From assembly GCA_938014885.1 (NCBI GenBank), contig CALLQI010000023.1, positions 62,001 through 126,000 of the forward strand: a stretch of 64,000 nt of DNA. The letters run 5' to 3'. A model generated the notes under the pieces. It was not told the DNA's origin. It saw only the letters and a list, made by a program, of their open reading frames with translations, and ran no database searches. The position numbers and the translations under genes are program-made. Below are positions 51,094 through 59,901 of the stretch, piece after piece. The stretch's first letter is position 1, and every line of letters starts with the position of its first letter. Source of the DNA: an uncultured bacterium. Its GTDB lineage: Bacteria; Planctomycetota; UBA8742; UBA2392.

Positions 51094-53623
51094 ACGAGTC
51101 GGAGGCCCGCTGCAGCCACACGCGCAAATGTTCGCGCACTTCTTCGTATGCGGGGTCGCGGTCGAGGGCGCGTTCGAAGTGTTTGGCCGCATCCGCGGGC
51201 TTGTCCTGCAGCATCGCCAGCCGGCCTTCGAAATACGCGGTTTCCCAGGCGCTGGGGTTCAAGTGGCGCAGGTTGCGCACGGTAGTCTCGGCGGCCTTGA
51301 TGTCTTCGGCATCAATTCCCGCGCGGGCCTGGCGCACCTGCTTGCGGAATTCGGCCAGGTTCAATGCTTCGCTGATGCCCGTGTCGGCGGGCAGGTTGCT
51401 GCTCTCATTCAGCGACATGCGCAGCGCCCCTGCAGGCCCGGCCGTCAGCGCGCGCGCGACGTTGATGTAGACATACGGGCCATAGGTGTGCGGGGCCGCG
51501 CTGACCCACAGTTCGCCGCGAGTCAGGTTCATGACGACACTGTGGCTGCAGATGCCCCCGTCGATGGCGTTGCGATTGCCGATGCCGATGTCCTTGTCGC
51601 CGCGGCCGCGCCGGTCGCGCAGAATCGTTTGCGTGCGCGCGGGGTTGAGCTTGCCGAGTTCGCGTTCGGTCAGCTCCTTCAGCCGCTCGTAGCGATACAG
51701 CGTGGTGGCGCGCTCGATTTGCTCGGCGTTGGCGGCGTCATCCTTGAACGCCTCCGTCAGGAAGTGGTTCGTCTGCAGGATCAGTCCTTCGCGGTATGCC
51801 TCGCGCAGGCCCACGCGCTCGGGCGATTTCTCGATCACCACGGCGCGGCCTTCGCGGCGGCTGCCCACCAGAAACGAATCACTCACAAACACCGTGGCCT
51901 CGCGGATGATGCGGTGCGCGTCGTCAATCGACTTTGCTTGCTCCAGCACGCGCCGCACCACCATCGTGACCGGCGTGCCGATGCGGCCGAAGCCGGAATC
52001 ATCCGTGCGCGCGGCATTGATGTGCACGCTGATGCCCTCGGCATTCATGCCCGTCACGGCGCCCGCCATGCCCGCCCACGCGACATGCACGTAGGCGATG
52101 CCGTCGTCCGGCCACACGTACAGCACGCACTTGTCGGCGTCGAACACTTCGCCGGCTTCAAAGTCAAAGTTGCGGCCGACAATCAGCTCGCCGCCTTCGG
52201 TGGCGGGGCCCCATGCGGCAAAACCGGTGCAGCCGACCAGGTCGCCTTTGCTGAGCAGCGGGTTGTCGATCAGCATGTGGCTGATGTCGTGCGCGGCGTG
52301 ATAGTTGAGAATGCGGTGGTACAGCGGCACGCCTTCATCGGGGTAGTGATCGATGCTGGCCTCGGACAGGCCCAGCACCTCGAGTTGCTCGGCCTCGGTG
52401 ACGTGTTCAGGCAGCTTGCGGTTGTTGATGGCGATGAACTGCTTCAGCGCCCAGTAGGCCGCGCGGTTGGGTACGAATTCGTTGATCTTTTCCAGCAGCA
52501 CGGCCTCTTGCTTCTTCAATATGTCGGGCGTGAGCCTGGCGTTGGCATAGCCGCGCTGCCAGCGATTGCCGCTTAGCGCGATTTCATGAATGCCCATGCG
52601 GTCGCGCCGCCAGTGATTGCCAAGCTGCTGGATGTCGTGGTTGCCGATGCGGCTCTTGCGCACCTGTTCAGAGGCCAGGCTTCGGTCGCCCGTGTACGCC
52701 GGGGGCTGCGCGATGCACCAGTTGTTGACGTAGATCGACACGCCCGCGACCAGCGCCAGCAGAACGGCCACGCCGGCCATGCCCAGCCGCGTGACCCAGC
52801 CGTGCACGCGGTTGAAGCCTTGCTTGGCGCAAAGCTCGGTCAGCGCTGCTTCCATCGTGCCGTGCACGCGTTGTTTCAGCGCATCGGCGTCGGCGGCCTG
52901 CATGCCCTTGGTGGCCACGGGCTCGAGCACCTGCAACTTCAGGTCAGGGTCATGCCACACGGGACTGTGGCGCTTCAGGCAGGCACCGGTGCCGTCCAGC
53001 ACCACGGGCACAAGCGGCACGCCGGCCTCGATGGCCAGCCGGAACGCCGTGCCGCGAAAGGGCCTGATTTCGCCGCGTCGGCTGCGGCCGCCCTCGGGCA
53101 TGATCAAAACACTGACGCCCTGCTTGAGGTACTCCAGCGCGGCGTCGTAGCCCTTGGGGCGGGCCACTTCGGTCCCGTCCTTGTTCAGGCCGGGGCCGTC
53201 GTCTGCGGCGATGTGCCGCGACATGCGGTTCATTTCGCCCAGCGCCGGCAGCTTCATCGCCCAGGGGCGCAGGAACCAGCGCGCGTTCACGGGCAGGGTC
53301 AGCAGCAGCAGCATGTCGAGCAGCGATTGGTGGTTGGCCACAATCACGCAGGGGCCGGGGAAGCTTGCCGCGCGCACGTTCACGCGCCGCTGCTGCCCGA
53401 ACGGATACAACCGGAAGAACCAGCGGGCCAGGCCGCGCTGCGCACGATAGAAACCATCGCCCCGCCGACGGGCCAGGAAACGGTCATAGAACCAGTACGG
53501 TAGCTCCAGCACAAACAGCAGGAACACAAGCTGCATCGTCAGCAGCGCGTAGGCCGTGCCGGTGCGCACGGCGTTCATCACGCTGTTGCCGGGCTTGGCG
53601 AAGACGTTGGTCGGTTCGCTCAT
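51092..53623 (-). CDS. fusion: PlsC-type acyltransferase + C45/acyl-transferase (Ntn) domain + TPR-like tail
   Basis: 843 residues. Residues 20-250: 1-acylglycerol-phosphate acyltransferase-type domain with N-H98-Q-S-L-L-D103 and PEGGRSR (176-182). A membrane helix at about 281-300 (GMAGVAVLLALVAGVSIYVN) separates it from a C45-like (acyl-CoA:6-APA acyltransferase / choloylglycine hydrolase) Ntn domain, about 340-740, whose candidate nucleophile is C465 in LVGCTGFAAWG, followed by GRNFDFEAGEVF. The last 70 residues look like TPR helices. The C45 part would be periplasmic. Last gene of the minus-strand half of the polyene-like cluster, 35 bases after the dehydratase. Probably attaches the finished acyl chain to a lipid or amine. 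Confidence 0.82.
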   Translation of the reverse strand: MSEPTNVFAKPGNSVMNAVRTGTAYALLTMQLVFLLFVLELPYWFYDRFLARRRGDGFYRAQRGLARWFFRLYPFGQQRRVNVRAASFPGPCVIVANHQSLLDMLLLLTLPVNARWFLRPWAMKLPALGEMNRMSRHIAADDGPGLNKDGTEVARPKGYDAALEYLKQGVSVLIMPEGGRSRRGEIRPFRGTAFRLAIEAGVPLVPVVLDGTGACLKRHSPVWHDPDLKLQVLEPVATKGMQAADADALKQRVHGTMEAALTELCAKQGFNRVHGWVTRLGMAGVAVLLALVAGVSIYVNNWCIAQPPAYTGDRSLASEQVRKSRIGNHDIQQLGNHWRRDRMGIHEIALSGNRWQRGYANARLTPDILKKQEAVLLEKINEFVPNRAAYWALKQFIAINNRKLPEHVTEAEQLEVLGLSEASIDHYPDEGVPLYHRILNYHAAHDISHMLIDNPLLSKGDLVGCTGFAAWGPATEGGELIVGRNFDFEAGEVFDADKCVLYVWPDDGIAYVHVAWAGMAGAVTGMNAEGISVHINAARTDDSGFGRIGTPVTMVVRRVLEQAKSIDDAHRIIREATVFVSDSFLVGSRREGRAVVIEKSPERVGLREAYREGLILQTNHFLTEAFKDDAANAEQIERATTLYRYERLKELTERELGKLNPARTQTILRDRRGRGDKDIGIGNRNAIDGGICSHSVVMNLTRGELWVSAAPHTYGPYVYINVARALTAGPAGALRMSLNESSNLPADTGISEALNLAEFRKQVRQARAGIDAEDIKAAETTVRNLRHLNPSAWETAYFEGRLAMLQDKPADAAKHFERALDRDPAYEEVREHLRVWLQRASDS

Positions 53624-53658
53624 GGGGCGCGAGTATAGCGTCAGGCTGCGGGCTGTCC

Positions 53659-54042
53659 TTACTGTGTGGCCGCGTCTTGAGGCACGACCCGCAACGAGAG
53701 TTCCGCCACCGGCTTCTCGCCCTCTCGCATCAGTGCTTTCACGCGCAGACGCCCTTCCTCAGCGGGTTCCAGCGACACATCCAATGTCAGCGGCACGCCC
53801 GGCCCGGTCGGGTTCAGGAAGGTCGCGCGCGTGACCTCGACGAGTTGCAGCGCGCGGCCGGCAACTCGGTCCGCCACGAACATCGCGACCGCGACCTGTA
53901 CTACCGCAGGCAGCACCGGGCGCTCCGGGAAGTGCCCGTCAAAGAAGACCTCGCTGCCCTTGAATTGCAACGTGGCGCGGGCCGATGTGCCCGACTGCGT
54001 CAGGCTAAGCAATGCTGCTTCAAGTTCCGCGTTGAGGTTCAT
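53659..54042 (-). CDS. 3-hydroxyacyl-ACP dehydratase (FabZ/ApeI-like hotdog fold)
   Basis: 127 residues, single hotdog domain. The catalytic His is H37 in FDGHFPERPVLPAVVQ, the FabA/FabZ hallmark. Removes water from 3-hydroxyacyl-ACP to make the trans-2 double bond. Short, as are dehydratases of aryl-polyene clusters. It lies between the DUF3261 lipoprotein and the PlsC-C45 fusion on the minus strand with gaps of 15 and 35 bases. Confidence 0.88.
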   Translation of the reverse strand: MNLNAELEAALLSLTQSGTSARATLQFKGSEVFFDGHFPERPVLPAVVQVAVAMFVADRVAGRALQLVEVTRATFLNPTGPGVPLTLDVSLEPAEEGRLRVKALMREGEKPVAELSLRVVPQDAATQ

Positions 54043-54057
54043 TCCCAGTTGTCCTGG

Positions 54058-54840
54058 CTAGTCCTGTTCCGGCGCGGGTTCAAACACCCGGTCCGGCCAG
54101 GCTTTCTTGCGTACGGTCAGTTCGGTGATCTCGATAGTTAGTTTGTACGCGGGCCCGTCGGACTGCACGCCGCGCTCGCGCAGCACCACCACCGACGGCA
54201 GCAACAGGCTGCCGGGCGTGGGCCGGGCGGCTTTCTCCGCGTCAGCATCAAAGTCCTTCCACTCATAGTAATCAGCCCGGAACAGGCTGCGGCCGTCGCG
54301 GCGATAGTCGTAGCTGTCCACCTGATGCAGCGGGCCCGCCAGCCACAAGTGCAAATCGGATTGCCGGCCCGCCAGCCGCACCTTGGCGGGCGCTGAGTCG
54401 GTTGAGACTTCTGCGGCGTATCCATCCCCAACCAGTGATGCCAGTGTGGCCACGAACACACGACGGATATCGCGCGCGATGTTGGCCAGCACCTTGCGGT
54501 CGAACTCGTCGGCGGCGAAGGCCACAGTCAGTTCACCGTCCGCGCCGCCGATGATGTCGAACAGCTTGATGCCCTGCTCGGTCATGCCCTGCAGCCGGAA
54601 GCGGCCGGGCTGCTGCACGATCAGGTAACCCACCAGCGTGCGGGTCACGGGGCCAAAGTCGATAGTGACGGTCTGCACGGCCTTGAACTGCGCAGGCCAG
54701 CGGTGATCAAAGGCCGCCGTCGAGTCTTCGCTTGTGAGTACGCCGGTCGCGCCCGGCTCGAGGCGCCGGTACGGGTCTACTTCGGCGCAAGCACCGAGAA
54801 GTACGACCGCTACCAGCAATATCCCGAGCGAACACTTCAA
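54058..54840 (-). CDS. DUF3261-like (LolA-related) lipoprotein
   Basis: 260 residues. TTG start in a 4-base overlap with the stop of the MMPL gene. Lipobox VVLLGACAE. The LolA/LolB-like beta sheet is seen in FKAVQTVTIDFGPVTRTLVG and YLIVQQPGRFRLQGMTEQGI. DUF3261 proteins are regular members of aryl-polyene clusters next to MMPL exporters and are thought to receive the lipid on its way to the outer membrane. Its position here matches exactly. Confidence 0.82.
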   Translation of the reverse strand: MKCSLGILLVAVVLLGACAEVDPYRRLEPGATGVLTSEDSTAAFDHRWPAQFKAVQTVTIDFGPVTRTLVGYLIVQQPGRFRLQGMTEQGIKLFDIIGGADGELTVAFAADEFDRKVLANIARDIRRVFVATLASLVGDGYAAEVSTDSAPAKVRLAGRQSDLHLWLAGPLHQVDSYDYRRDGRSLFRADYYEWKDFDADAEKAARPTPGSLLLPSVVVLRERGVQSDGPAYKLTIEITELTVRKKAWPDRVFEPAPEQD

Positions 54841-57302
54841 GGATGCACCCTTGCCTTCACACCGCCCAACAACGTCGGCACCACGAACAGGGTCAACAAC
54901 AGCGCGCTGGTCACACCAATTCCCGCCGTGGCTCCCACGCTGAACAAGGCCGGGTGGCTGGCCAGCGACAGGCTGCCAAAACCGAACAGCGTGGTCAGCG
55001 CGGCGATCATTACGCCGGCCGTCGCGTGCCGCAATGTGTCAGTGGGCGTCGCATGGGCCGGCTGCACATCACCCCGCGCCACGTGCCACGACTGCACGAA
55101 GAAGATGCCATAGTCTATGCCCAGCCCCGCAATGAACACCGTCACCAGCGTGTTGATGATGTTGAACGGGATGTTCAGCAGGCCCATCAGCCCGACAGTC
55201 CAGATCATCGCGCCCGCCACCGGCACCAGCGCAATCAGCACGTCGCGTGCTCGACCGAATGTCAACCACAGGATCACCACCACCAGCACCAGGCTCAACC
55301 CTCCGACCAGCGCCAGGTCCTGCCGGATGAAAGTGATCATCCGCGCCGCAAACGAGGCCTTGTTCAGCACCATGGCACTCGGGGCCAGCGCGCGCAGCGT
55401 GCCGATTCTTGACGTGTCAAGCTGTGCCGTGGTGGCCGCATACACCCGGCCCTCAGCCTCCGAGACAAACCCCGCAAGCAACTGCCAGATCGGCCGCTGC
55501 CGCAGGTCAGATGCCACGAGGCTCGCCGGTGCCGTGGTGGCGCGCAGCCAGCCGAAGAACACGGCAAAGCGGTCCTCCACCCGGTCCCGACGAAAGGGCG
55601 TGTATTCCTCGCCGGTTTCGGCGCGGATCGCGGTTGCGCTGGACATGGCCGTCTTCAGCGCCTCCAGCCGGGTCTCGCCCCAGAACCGCTGCCAGCGCGC
55701 AAAGTTCTCGCGCTGTGTGGCCGGCGCGGGCAGCACCCACGAAATGCCCTCGTGCGTGGCGCCAATCGTATCCAGCGCCAGTGCCGCCTCGTCATTGGCA
55801 CGCAGCGCAGATTCCAGGTCAGGGCCTGAAGACAGCACAAGCGTACGTCGCAGGGCCTCCTGCCCGTAAGCCTGCCCGATGCGGGCTTCGGCGTCCGCAG
55901 TGGCGGCGCTCTTGCCGTCCAGGTTGGTTACGTCGCCGTCGAACTGGACGCCGGTCGCCTGCCAAGCCAGCAGCGCTGTAACGCACGCTGCCGCGATCAG
56001 CAGGGTCTTGGGCCATCGCGCACGGGCCCGGCCGCACAAATTCACGGCTGCGCCAAACCCTGCGGTAATGCCGCGGGCCGGCCCGGCGGACCGCAACATC
56101 TGCGGACCGGCCAGCAGCGCAAACGCCAGCGCGCCGACGATGCCGGCAATTGCGACTTCAGCCAGCTGGTGCAAACCGTCAAAGCGCGAAAAGCGCAGCA
56201 TGAAGATCGCCGCAATCGTGGTCAGCATCGCCACAAACGAAGGGCGACCGGTCTGTCGGATGGCCTCACGGGCGCGGGTCGCGCGGTCGCCTTCAGCACT
56301 GCCATAGGCCGCGATCAGGTGAATCGCATAGTCCACGGCAATCCCCAGCAGCACGGCCGCGAAGCCCGCCGTGATGGCGCTGATCGTGCCGCGAAGCCAA
56401 CCCTGCACGCCCAGCGCAAACGCGAAACCAAAGCCCACACTGCAAAGCGGAAGTGCCATCGGCGTCAGGCTGCGAAACGCGAACAGGAAAAGCACTAAGA
56501 TGCCCAGCACACTTGTGGCGATCGTCAGGTTCATGTCAAAGCGCAGCACTTCGGCGTTGTCCACGCTGCTGCGGTGCGCGCCGATCACGTACACCTGCAC
56601 GCCCTCAAGCTTGGCCAGCACCGCGTCCAGCGCCGCCATGAAGCCGCGGCCGCGGCCCGTATCGCCCGAGACAAAGTCGGCCTCCACGAACAGCACCGCA
56701 AAGCGCCCGTCCGCACTCAGCAGTCGGCCCTGGCCGTCCTTGCGGCCGGAAAAGCCGCTGTTCAGGCGTTCAAAACGCCGGAACGTGATTTCATCGATAC
56801 CAAACGGGTCGTCGCGAAATGTGCTGACTGTGGGCAAGCCGGTTTGTGCAGCCAGCCACTCGCGCATGCGCTGCTGAAAGAACTCGCGGTTTAGGCGCGC
56901 CTCCAGTTCGCGCTCAAAGGCCGCGTCAAACAGCAGCGGGGCCTTGCCTGAGTACAGGATAAAAATGTCTTCCTCGGCGCTGCGGTCGATGCGCGACATC
57001 ACGGACTTCACGCCATCGACCTCGCGCAGCATGCCGTCGGCGCGGTCTACGGCTGCGGCCAGCGCTGCGCCGTCGTCGCTTTCGAGCGCGATCACCACCC
57101 GTTCCAGGCCGCGATAATGCCCCAGCACCAGCCGGCTTTCGGCCACCATCGGCTCGTCCTGCGGCAGCAAGCCGAACACGTCTTCATCGAACGTGAGTTG
57201 CGCGATGCCGGCCGCAGAAAGCATCAGCACCAGCGCACAGGCGACGGGCCACGCAAGGCGGCGGCGGCTCAGGTAAACAAAAACTCGCTCGAACGGACCC
57301 AT
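54837..57302 (-). CDS. MMPL/RND-family lipid exporter
   Basis: 821 residues with about 12 membrane helices in two halves, each preceded by a large periplasmic domain. Conserved stretches include ITAGFAAVLLGIAVDYAIHL in half 1 and VFIAGLGIDYGIFFVQSWHV in half 2, each with the Asp of the proton relay. Exports lipidic products across the inner membrane. Directly upstream of the DUF3261 lipoprotein gene with an overlap. A TTGACNNGTCAA palindrome lies inside. Confidence 0.92.
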   Translation of the reverse strand: MGPFERVFVYLSRRRLAWPVACALVLMLSAAGIAQLTFDEDVFGLLPQDEPMVAESRLVLGHYRGLERVVIALESDDGAALAAAVDRADGMLREVDGVKSVMSRIDRSAEEDIFILYSGKAPLLFDAAFERELEARLNREFFQQRMREWLAAQTGLPTVSTFRDDPFGIDEITFRRFERLNSGFSGRKDGQGRLLSADGRFAVLFVEADFVSGDTGRGRGFMAALDAVLAKLEGVQVYVIGAHRSSVDNAEVLRFDMNLTIATSVLGILVLFLFAFRSLTPMALPLCSVGFGFAFALGVQGWLRGTISAITAGFAAVLLGIAVDYAIHLIAAYGSAEGDRATRAREAIRQTGRPSFVAMLTTIAAIFMLRFSRFDGLHQLAEVAIAGIVGALAFALLAGPQMLRSAGPARGITAGFGAAVNLCGRARARWPKTLLIAAACVTALLAWQATGVQFDGDVTNLDGKSAATADAEARIGQAYGQEALRRTLVLSSGPDLESALRANDEAALALDTIGATHEGISWVLPAPATQRENFARWQRFWGETRLEALKTAMSSATAIRAETGEEYTPFRRDRVEDRFAVFFGWLRATTAPASLVASDLRQRPIWQLLAGFVSEAEGRVYAATTAQLDTSRIGTLRALAPSAMVLNKASFAARMITFIRQDLALVGGLSLVLVVVILWLTFGRARDVLIALVPVAGAMIWTVGLMGLLNIPFNIINTLVTVFIAGLGIDYGIFFVQSWHVARGDVQPAHATPTDTLRHATAGVMIAALTTLFGFGSLSLASHPALFSVGATAGIGVTSALLLTLFVVPTLLGGVKARVHP
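55409..55420. repeat. TTGACGTGTCAA palindrome
   Basis: TTGAC-NN-GTCAA class inside the MMPL gene (encodes L-D-T-S on the coding strand). Confidence 0.7.
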
Positions 57303-57345
57303 CGCCCGGATTGTGGATCAAGCAGGCGGGGTTGAACAGTGAGAT

Positions 57346-57411
57346 CGGTGCTCAGTGCCCGGTGCTCAGTGCCCGGTGCTCGGTGCCCAGTGCCCGGTGC
57401 TTGGTGCCCGG
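57346..57411. repeat. degenerate GTGCTCAGTGCCCG repeats
   Basis: About nine units (GGTGCTCAGTGCCCGGTGCT and on) between the KR and MMPL genes; same family as 7898-7996 and 41764-41821. Confidence 0.75.
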
Positions 57412-57438
57412 GCTTCGAGTGTCGATGCGGTCGCCCTT

Positions 57439-57478
57439 CCCCTAACCCCCAACCCCTAACCCCTAAGCCCCCAGCCCT
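57439..57478. repeat. TAACCCC tandem repeat
   Basis: Short tandem array of CCTAACCCCCAACCCCTAAC type, then CCCCTAAGCCCCCAGCCC, directly before the KR stop codon. C-rich on this strand, G-rich on the other, so the coding strand of KR could form a G-quadruplex-like structure after the gene. Confidence 0.7.
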
Positions 57479-58203
57479 TACATGTACATGCCCCCGTTGA
57501 CTCCCAGTACCTGGCCAGTGATGTACCCGGCCTCGGGCCCGGCGAGGAAGCTTACGGCCGCCGCAATGTCTTCAGCCTTGCCGAAGCGCTTCAGCGGGAT
57601 GTGCTTTTCCAGTTCTTCGCGCGGCAGGTCTTTGACCATGTCGGTTTCAATGAAACCCGGCGCCACGACGTTCACTGTAATGTTGCGGCTGGCGATCTCC
57701 TTTGCCAGCGCCTTGCACGCGCCAATCAGGCCGGCCTTGCTGGCGCTGTAGTTCACCTGCCCCGCGTTGCCCGCCTGCCCGCTTACGCTGCTGATCGCGA
57801 TGATGCGGCCGCTGCGGCGGCGCAGCATCGGCCTCATGCAGGCCTTGGTGACGTGAAAGAAGCCGCCGAGGTTGGTGTCGATCACCGACTGCCACTCTTC
57901 AGGCCCCAGCATGGCCATCAGCCCGTCGCGAGTAATGCCAGCGTTGCTGACCACGACTTCAGGCGCGCCTTCGGACTCAATCAGCGGCTCCAGCGCGGCG
58001 TTCACGGCTGCGGCGTCGCGGACGGAAAACTGCACCGGTATCGCGCTGCCGCCGGTGCCAATGATCTCGTCGCAAAGTGCCCCGGCCGCATCGACGCCCT
58101 GGGTGAAGTTGGCCCAGACGCGAAATCCGTCTTTGGCCAGTCGCAGGGCAATGGCCCGCCCGATCCCGCGTGAAGCGCCGGTCACCAATGCAATTCTGGA
58201 CAA
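57478..58203 (-). CDS. 3-oxoacyl-ACP reductase (FabG-like)
   Basis: 241 residues from the TTG at 58203, chosen because GGAGG lies 7 nt upstream and SRIALVTGASRGIGRAIA is the expected N-terminus; the in-frame ATG at 58299 would add unsupported sequence. Short-chain dehydrogenase: TGASRGIG cofactor site, N-A-G (SNAGITRDGLMAML), catalytic Ser (ISSVSGQAGNAGQ), Y-S-A-S-K. Reduces 3-oxoacyl-ACP with NADPH. First gene of the minus-strand half of the polyene-like cluster and divergent from the ACP gene. Confidence 0.93.
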   Translation of the reverse strand: MSRIALVTGASRGIGRAIALRLAKDGFRVWANFTQGVDAAGALCDEIIGTGGSAIPVQFSVRDAAAVNAALEPLIESEGAPEVVVSNAGITRDGLMAMLGPEEWQSVIDTNLGGFFHVTKACMRPMLRRRSGRIIAISSVSGQAGNAGQVNYSASKAGLIGACKALAKEIASRNITVNVVAPGFIETDMVKDLPREELEKHIPLKRFGKAEDIAAAVSFLAGPEAGYITGQVLGVNGGMYM

Positions 58204-58323
58204 AACAGGCCTCCGTTCCGGCGCTTTACAGCGCAACGGCCGCGAGCGTATAGTGCCCGCGGCGGTTGCTTCCTTATAGGAATGCGCTGCCGGGGGCAAT
58301 GAGGGGACCGAAAGAAGGGTCCG

Positions 58324-58620
58324 ATGGGAACCGGCCAGATGGGAACAGGCAAGGACACTGATTCACGAACGTTGGTCAACGAACTGAAGTCCTTGATCAT
58401 CGAGCACCTGAATCTTGAAGACATTGACCCCTCCAGCGTGGACCCCAGCGCGCCGTTGTTCGGTGCCGGGCTCGGGCTCGACAGCGTGGACGCGCTTGAG
58501 CTTGTGATGCTGATGGAAACCAGCTACGGGGCCAAAATCGGCACGTCGGAAGTCGGCCGCAAAGCGTTCGCCAGCCTTGACTCACTGGCCGCCTTCGTGC
58601 AGCAGAACCGTACCCGCTGA
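58324..58620 (+). CDS. acyl carrier protein
   Basis: 98 residues (or 93 from the ATG at 58339). The phosphopantetheine Ser is S54 in GAGLGLDSVDALELV, the variant D-S-V seen in specialised ACPs rather than the common D-S-L. Carries the growing chain for the KS, KR and DH encoded around it. First gene of the plus-strand half; 15 bases before the ketosynthase gene. Confidence 0.92.
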   Translation: MGTGQMGTGKDTDSRTLVNELKSLIIEHLNLEDIDPSSVDPSAPLFGAGLGLDSVDALELVMLMETSYGAKIGTSEVGRKAFASLDSLAAFVQQNRTR

Positions 58621-58635
58621 TTTGCAGCGAAACCC

Positions 58636-59901
58636 ATGTCCCCCGACCCACGCGCCCATCCGCACGCGCAGCCCGTTGCCGTAACCGGCCTCGGCGTCAT
58701 TGGCGCCACCGGCAACGGTGTGGCCGCCATGGACGCGGCCTTTGATGCCGGCCGCGAAGGCGTGCGCCGGCTCACCCTGTGGCAGTCCGAACTGGGGGCC
58801 GAGTTCCCGGTTGGCCAGATTGACGGCGACGTGCGTGCGATGCTTGCCGAAGCGATCGGGCCCCGGCTGACGGCGCGCCTTGCCAAACGCCTTTCGCGCT
58901 CTGATGAGCTGGCACTGATTGCGACCGCCGAAGCGCTGCGCCACGCGGGCCTGACGGCGCTGCCGCCGGGTACCGGTGCCTACCTGGGCGAAAGCGTCTG
59001 CGGCACCTTCACCACAGAAGCCGTGTACGAACGCTGGAAACGCGAAGCCATCGCGGGGGCGCGCCGCCGGCCGGACCTGGGCGGTTTCGTGCACGAAGGC
59101 GCGAACTCGCTTGATCGCCTTGCTGAGGTGTTCGGGTTCGACGGGCCGACACTGAACTTTATGACCGCGTGCAGCAGCAGCGCCAACGCCATCGGCATGG
59201 CCGCCGAAGAAATCCGCGCGGGACGCGCGCAGGTGATGCTCGCGGGAGGCGCGGACAGCCTTTCGCGCATCGCGTTCTACGGCTTCTGCAGTTTGAAGGT
59301 CACCAGCCCCGACGGGCCGCGCCCCTTTGACGCCAACCGGCATGGCATGATGGTCGGTGAGGGCGCCGGCATGATCGTGCTGGAAAGCCTGGCCCACGCG
59401 CGAGCCCGTGGTGCCAAGGTACTGGCGTTGCTGTCGGGCTACGGTCTCAGTTGCGACGCGCACCACCTGACCGCCCCGGACCCCGCAGGCGGCGGCGCAA
59501 TCCGCGCGATGCGCGAAGCGCTGCACCAGGCCGCCATTGCGACCAGCGACGTCGGCTACATCAACGCCCACGGCACCGCGACACTCGACAACGACCGTGT
59601 TGAGTCGATTGCCGTATCGCAGGTATTCGGCTTGAACGTGCCCGTCAGCAGCACCAAGCGTTTCTTCGGCCACACGCTTGCTGCGGCAGGCGGCATTGAG
59701 GCCGTGATCGCGGTGCGCGCACTGCAGCGCGAGTTGCTGCCCGCGAATCTTGGGATGCGCGACGCGCTCGCCGACGCGACGCTGGACCTCGTGCGCGAGC
59801 CGCGCAGTGCGCCGGGGCTGCGCCACGTGCTTTCCAACAGTTTCGGCTTCGGTGGCAACAACGCGGCGCTCTTGTTCTCACGCGCGGGCGGTCACGCATG
59901 A
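58636..59901 (+). CDS. beta-ketoacyl-ACP synthase (FabF/KAS-II type)
   Basis: 421 residues with a complete catalytic set: C179 (MTACSSSANA), H312 (INAHGTATLD) and H346 (KRFFGHT), plus the VGEGAGMIVLE loop. Extends acyl-ACP by two carbons with decarboxylation of malonyl-ACP. A four-base overlap (ATGA) with the next gene, which lacks these residues, makes the pair look like the KS and chain-length factor of type II systems. Confidence 0.93.
   Translation: MSPDPRAHPHAQPVAVTGLGVIGATGNGVAAMDAAFDAGREGVRRLTLWQSELGAEFPVGQIDGDVRAMLAEAIGPRLTARLAKRLSRSDELALIATAEALRHAGLTALPPGTGAYLGESVCGTFTTEAVYERWKREAIAGARRRPDLGGFVHEGANSLDRLAEVFGFDGPTLNFMTACSSSANAIGMAAEEIRAGRAQVMLAGGADSLSRIAFYGFCSLKVTSPDGPRPFDANRHGMMVGEGAGMIVLESLAHARARGAKVLALLSGYGLSCDAHHLTAPDPAGGGAIRAMREALHQAAIATSDVGYINAHGTATLDNDRVESIAVSQVFGLNVPVSSTKRFFGHTLAAAGGIEAVIAVRALQRELLPANLGMRDALADATLDLVREPRSAPGLRHVLSNSFGFGGNNAALLFSRAGGHA

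Noticed and set aside
57439..57478. A true telomere or CRISPR remnant
   Set aside because: Only about 40 bases of irregular units between two intact genes; no spacers and no sign of a replicon end.
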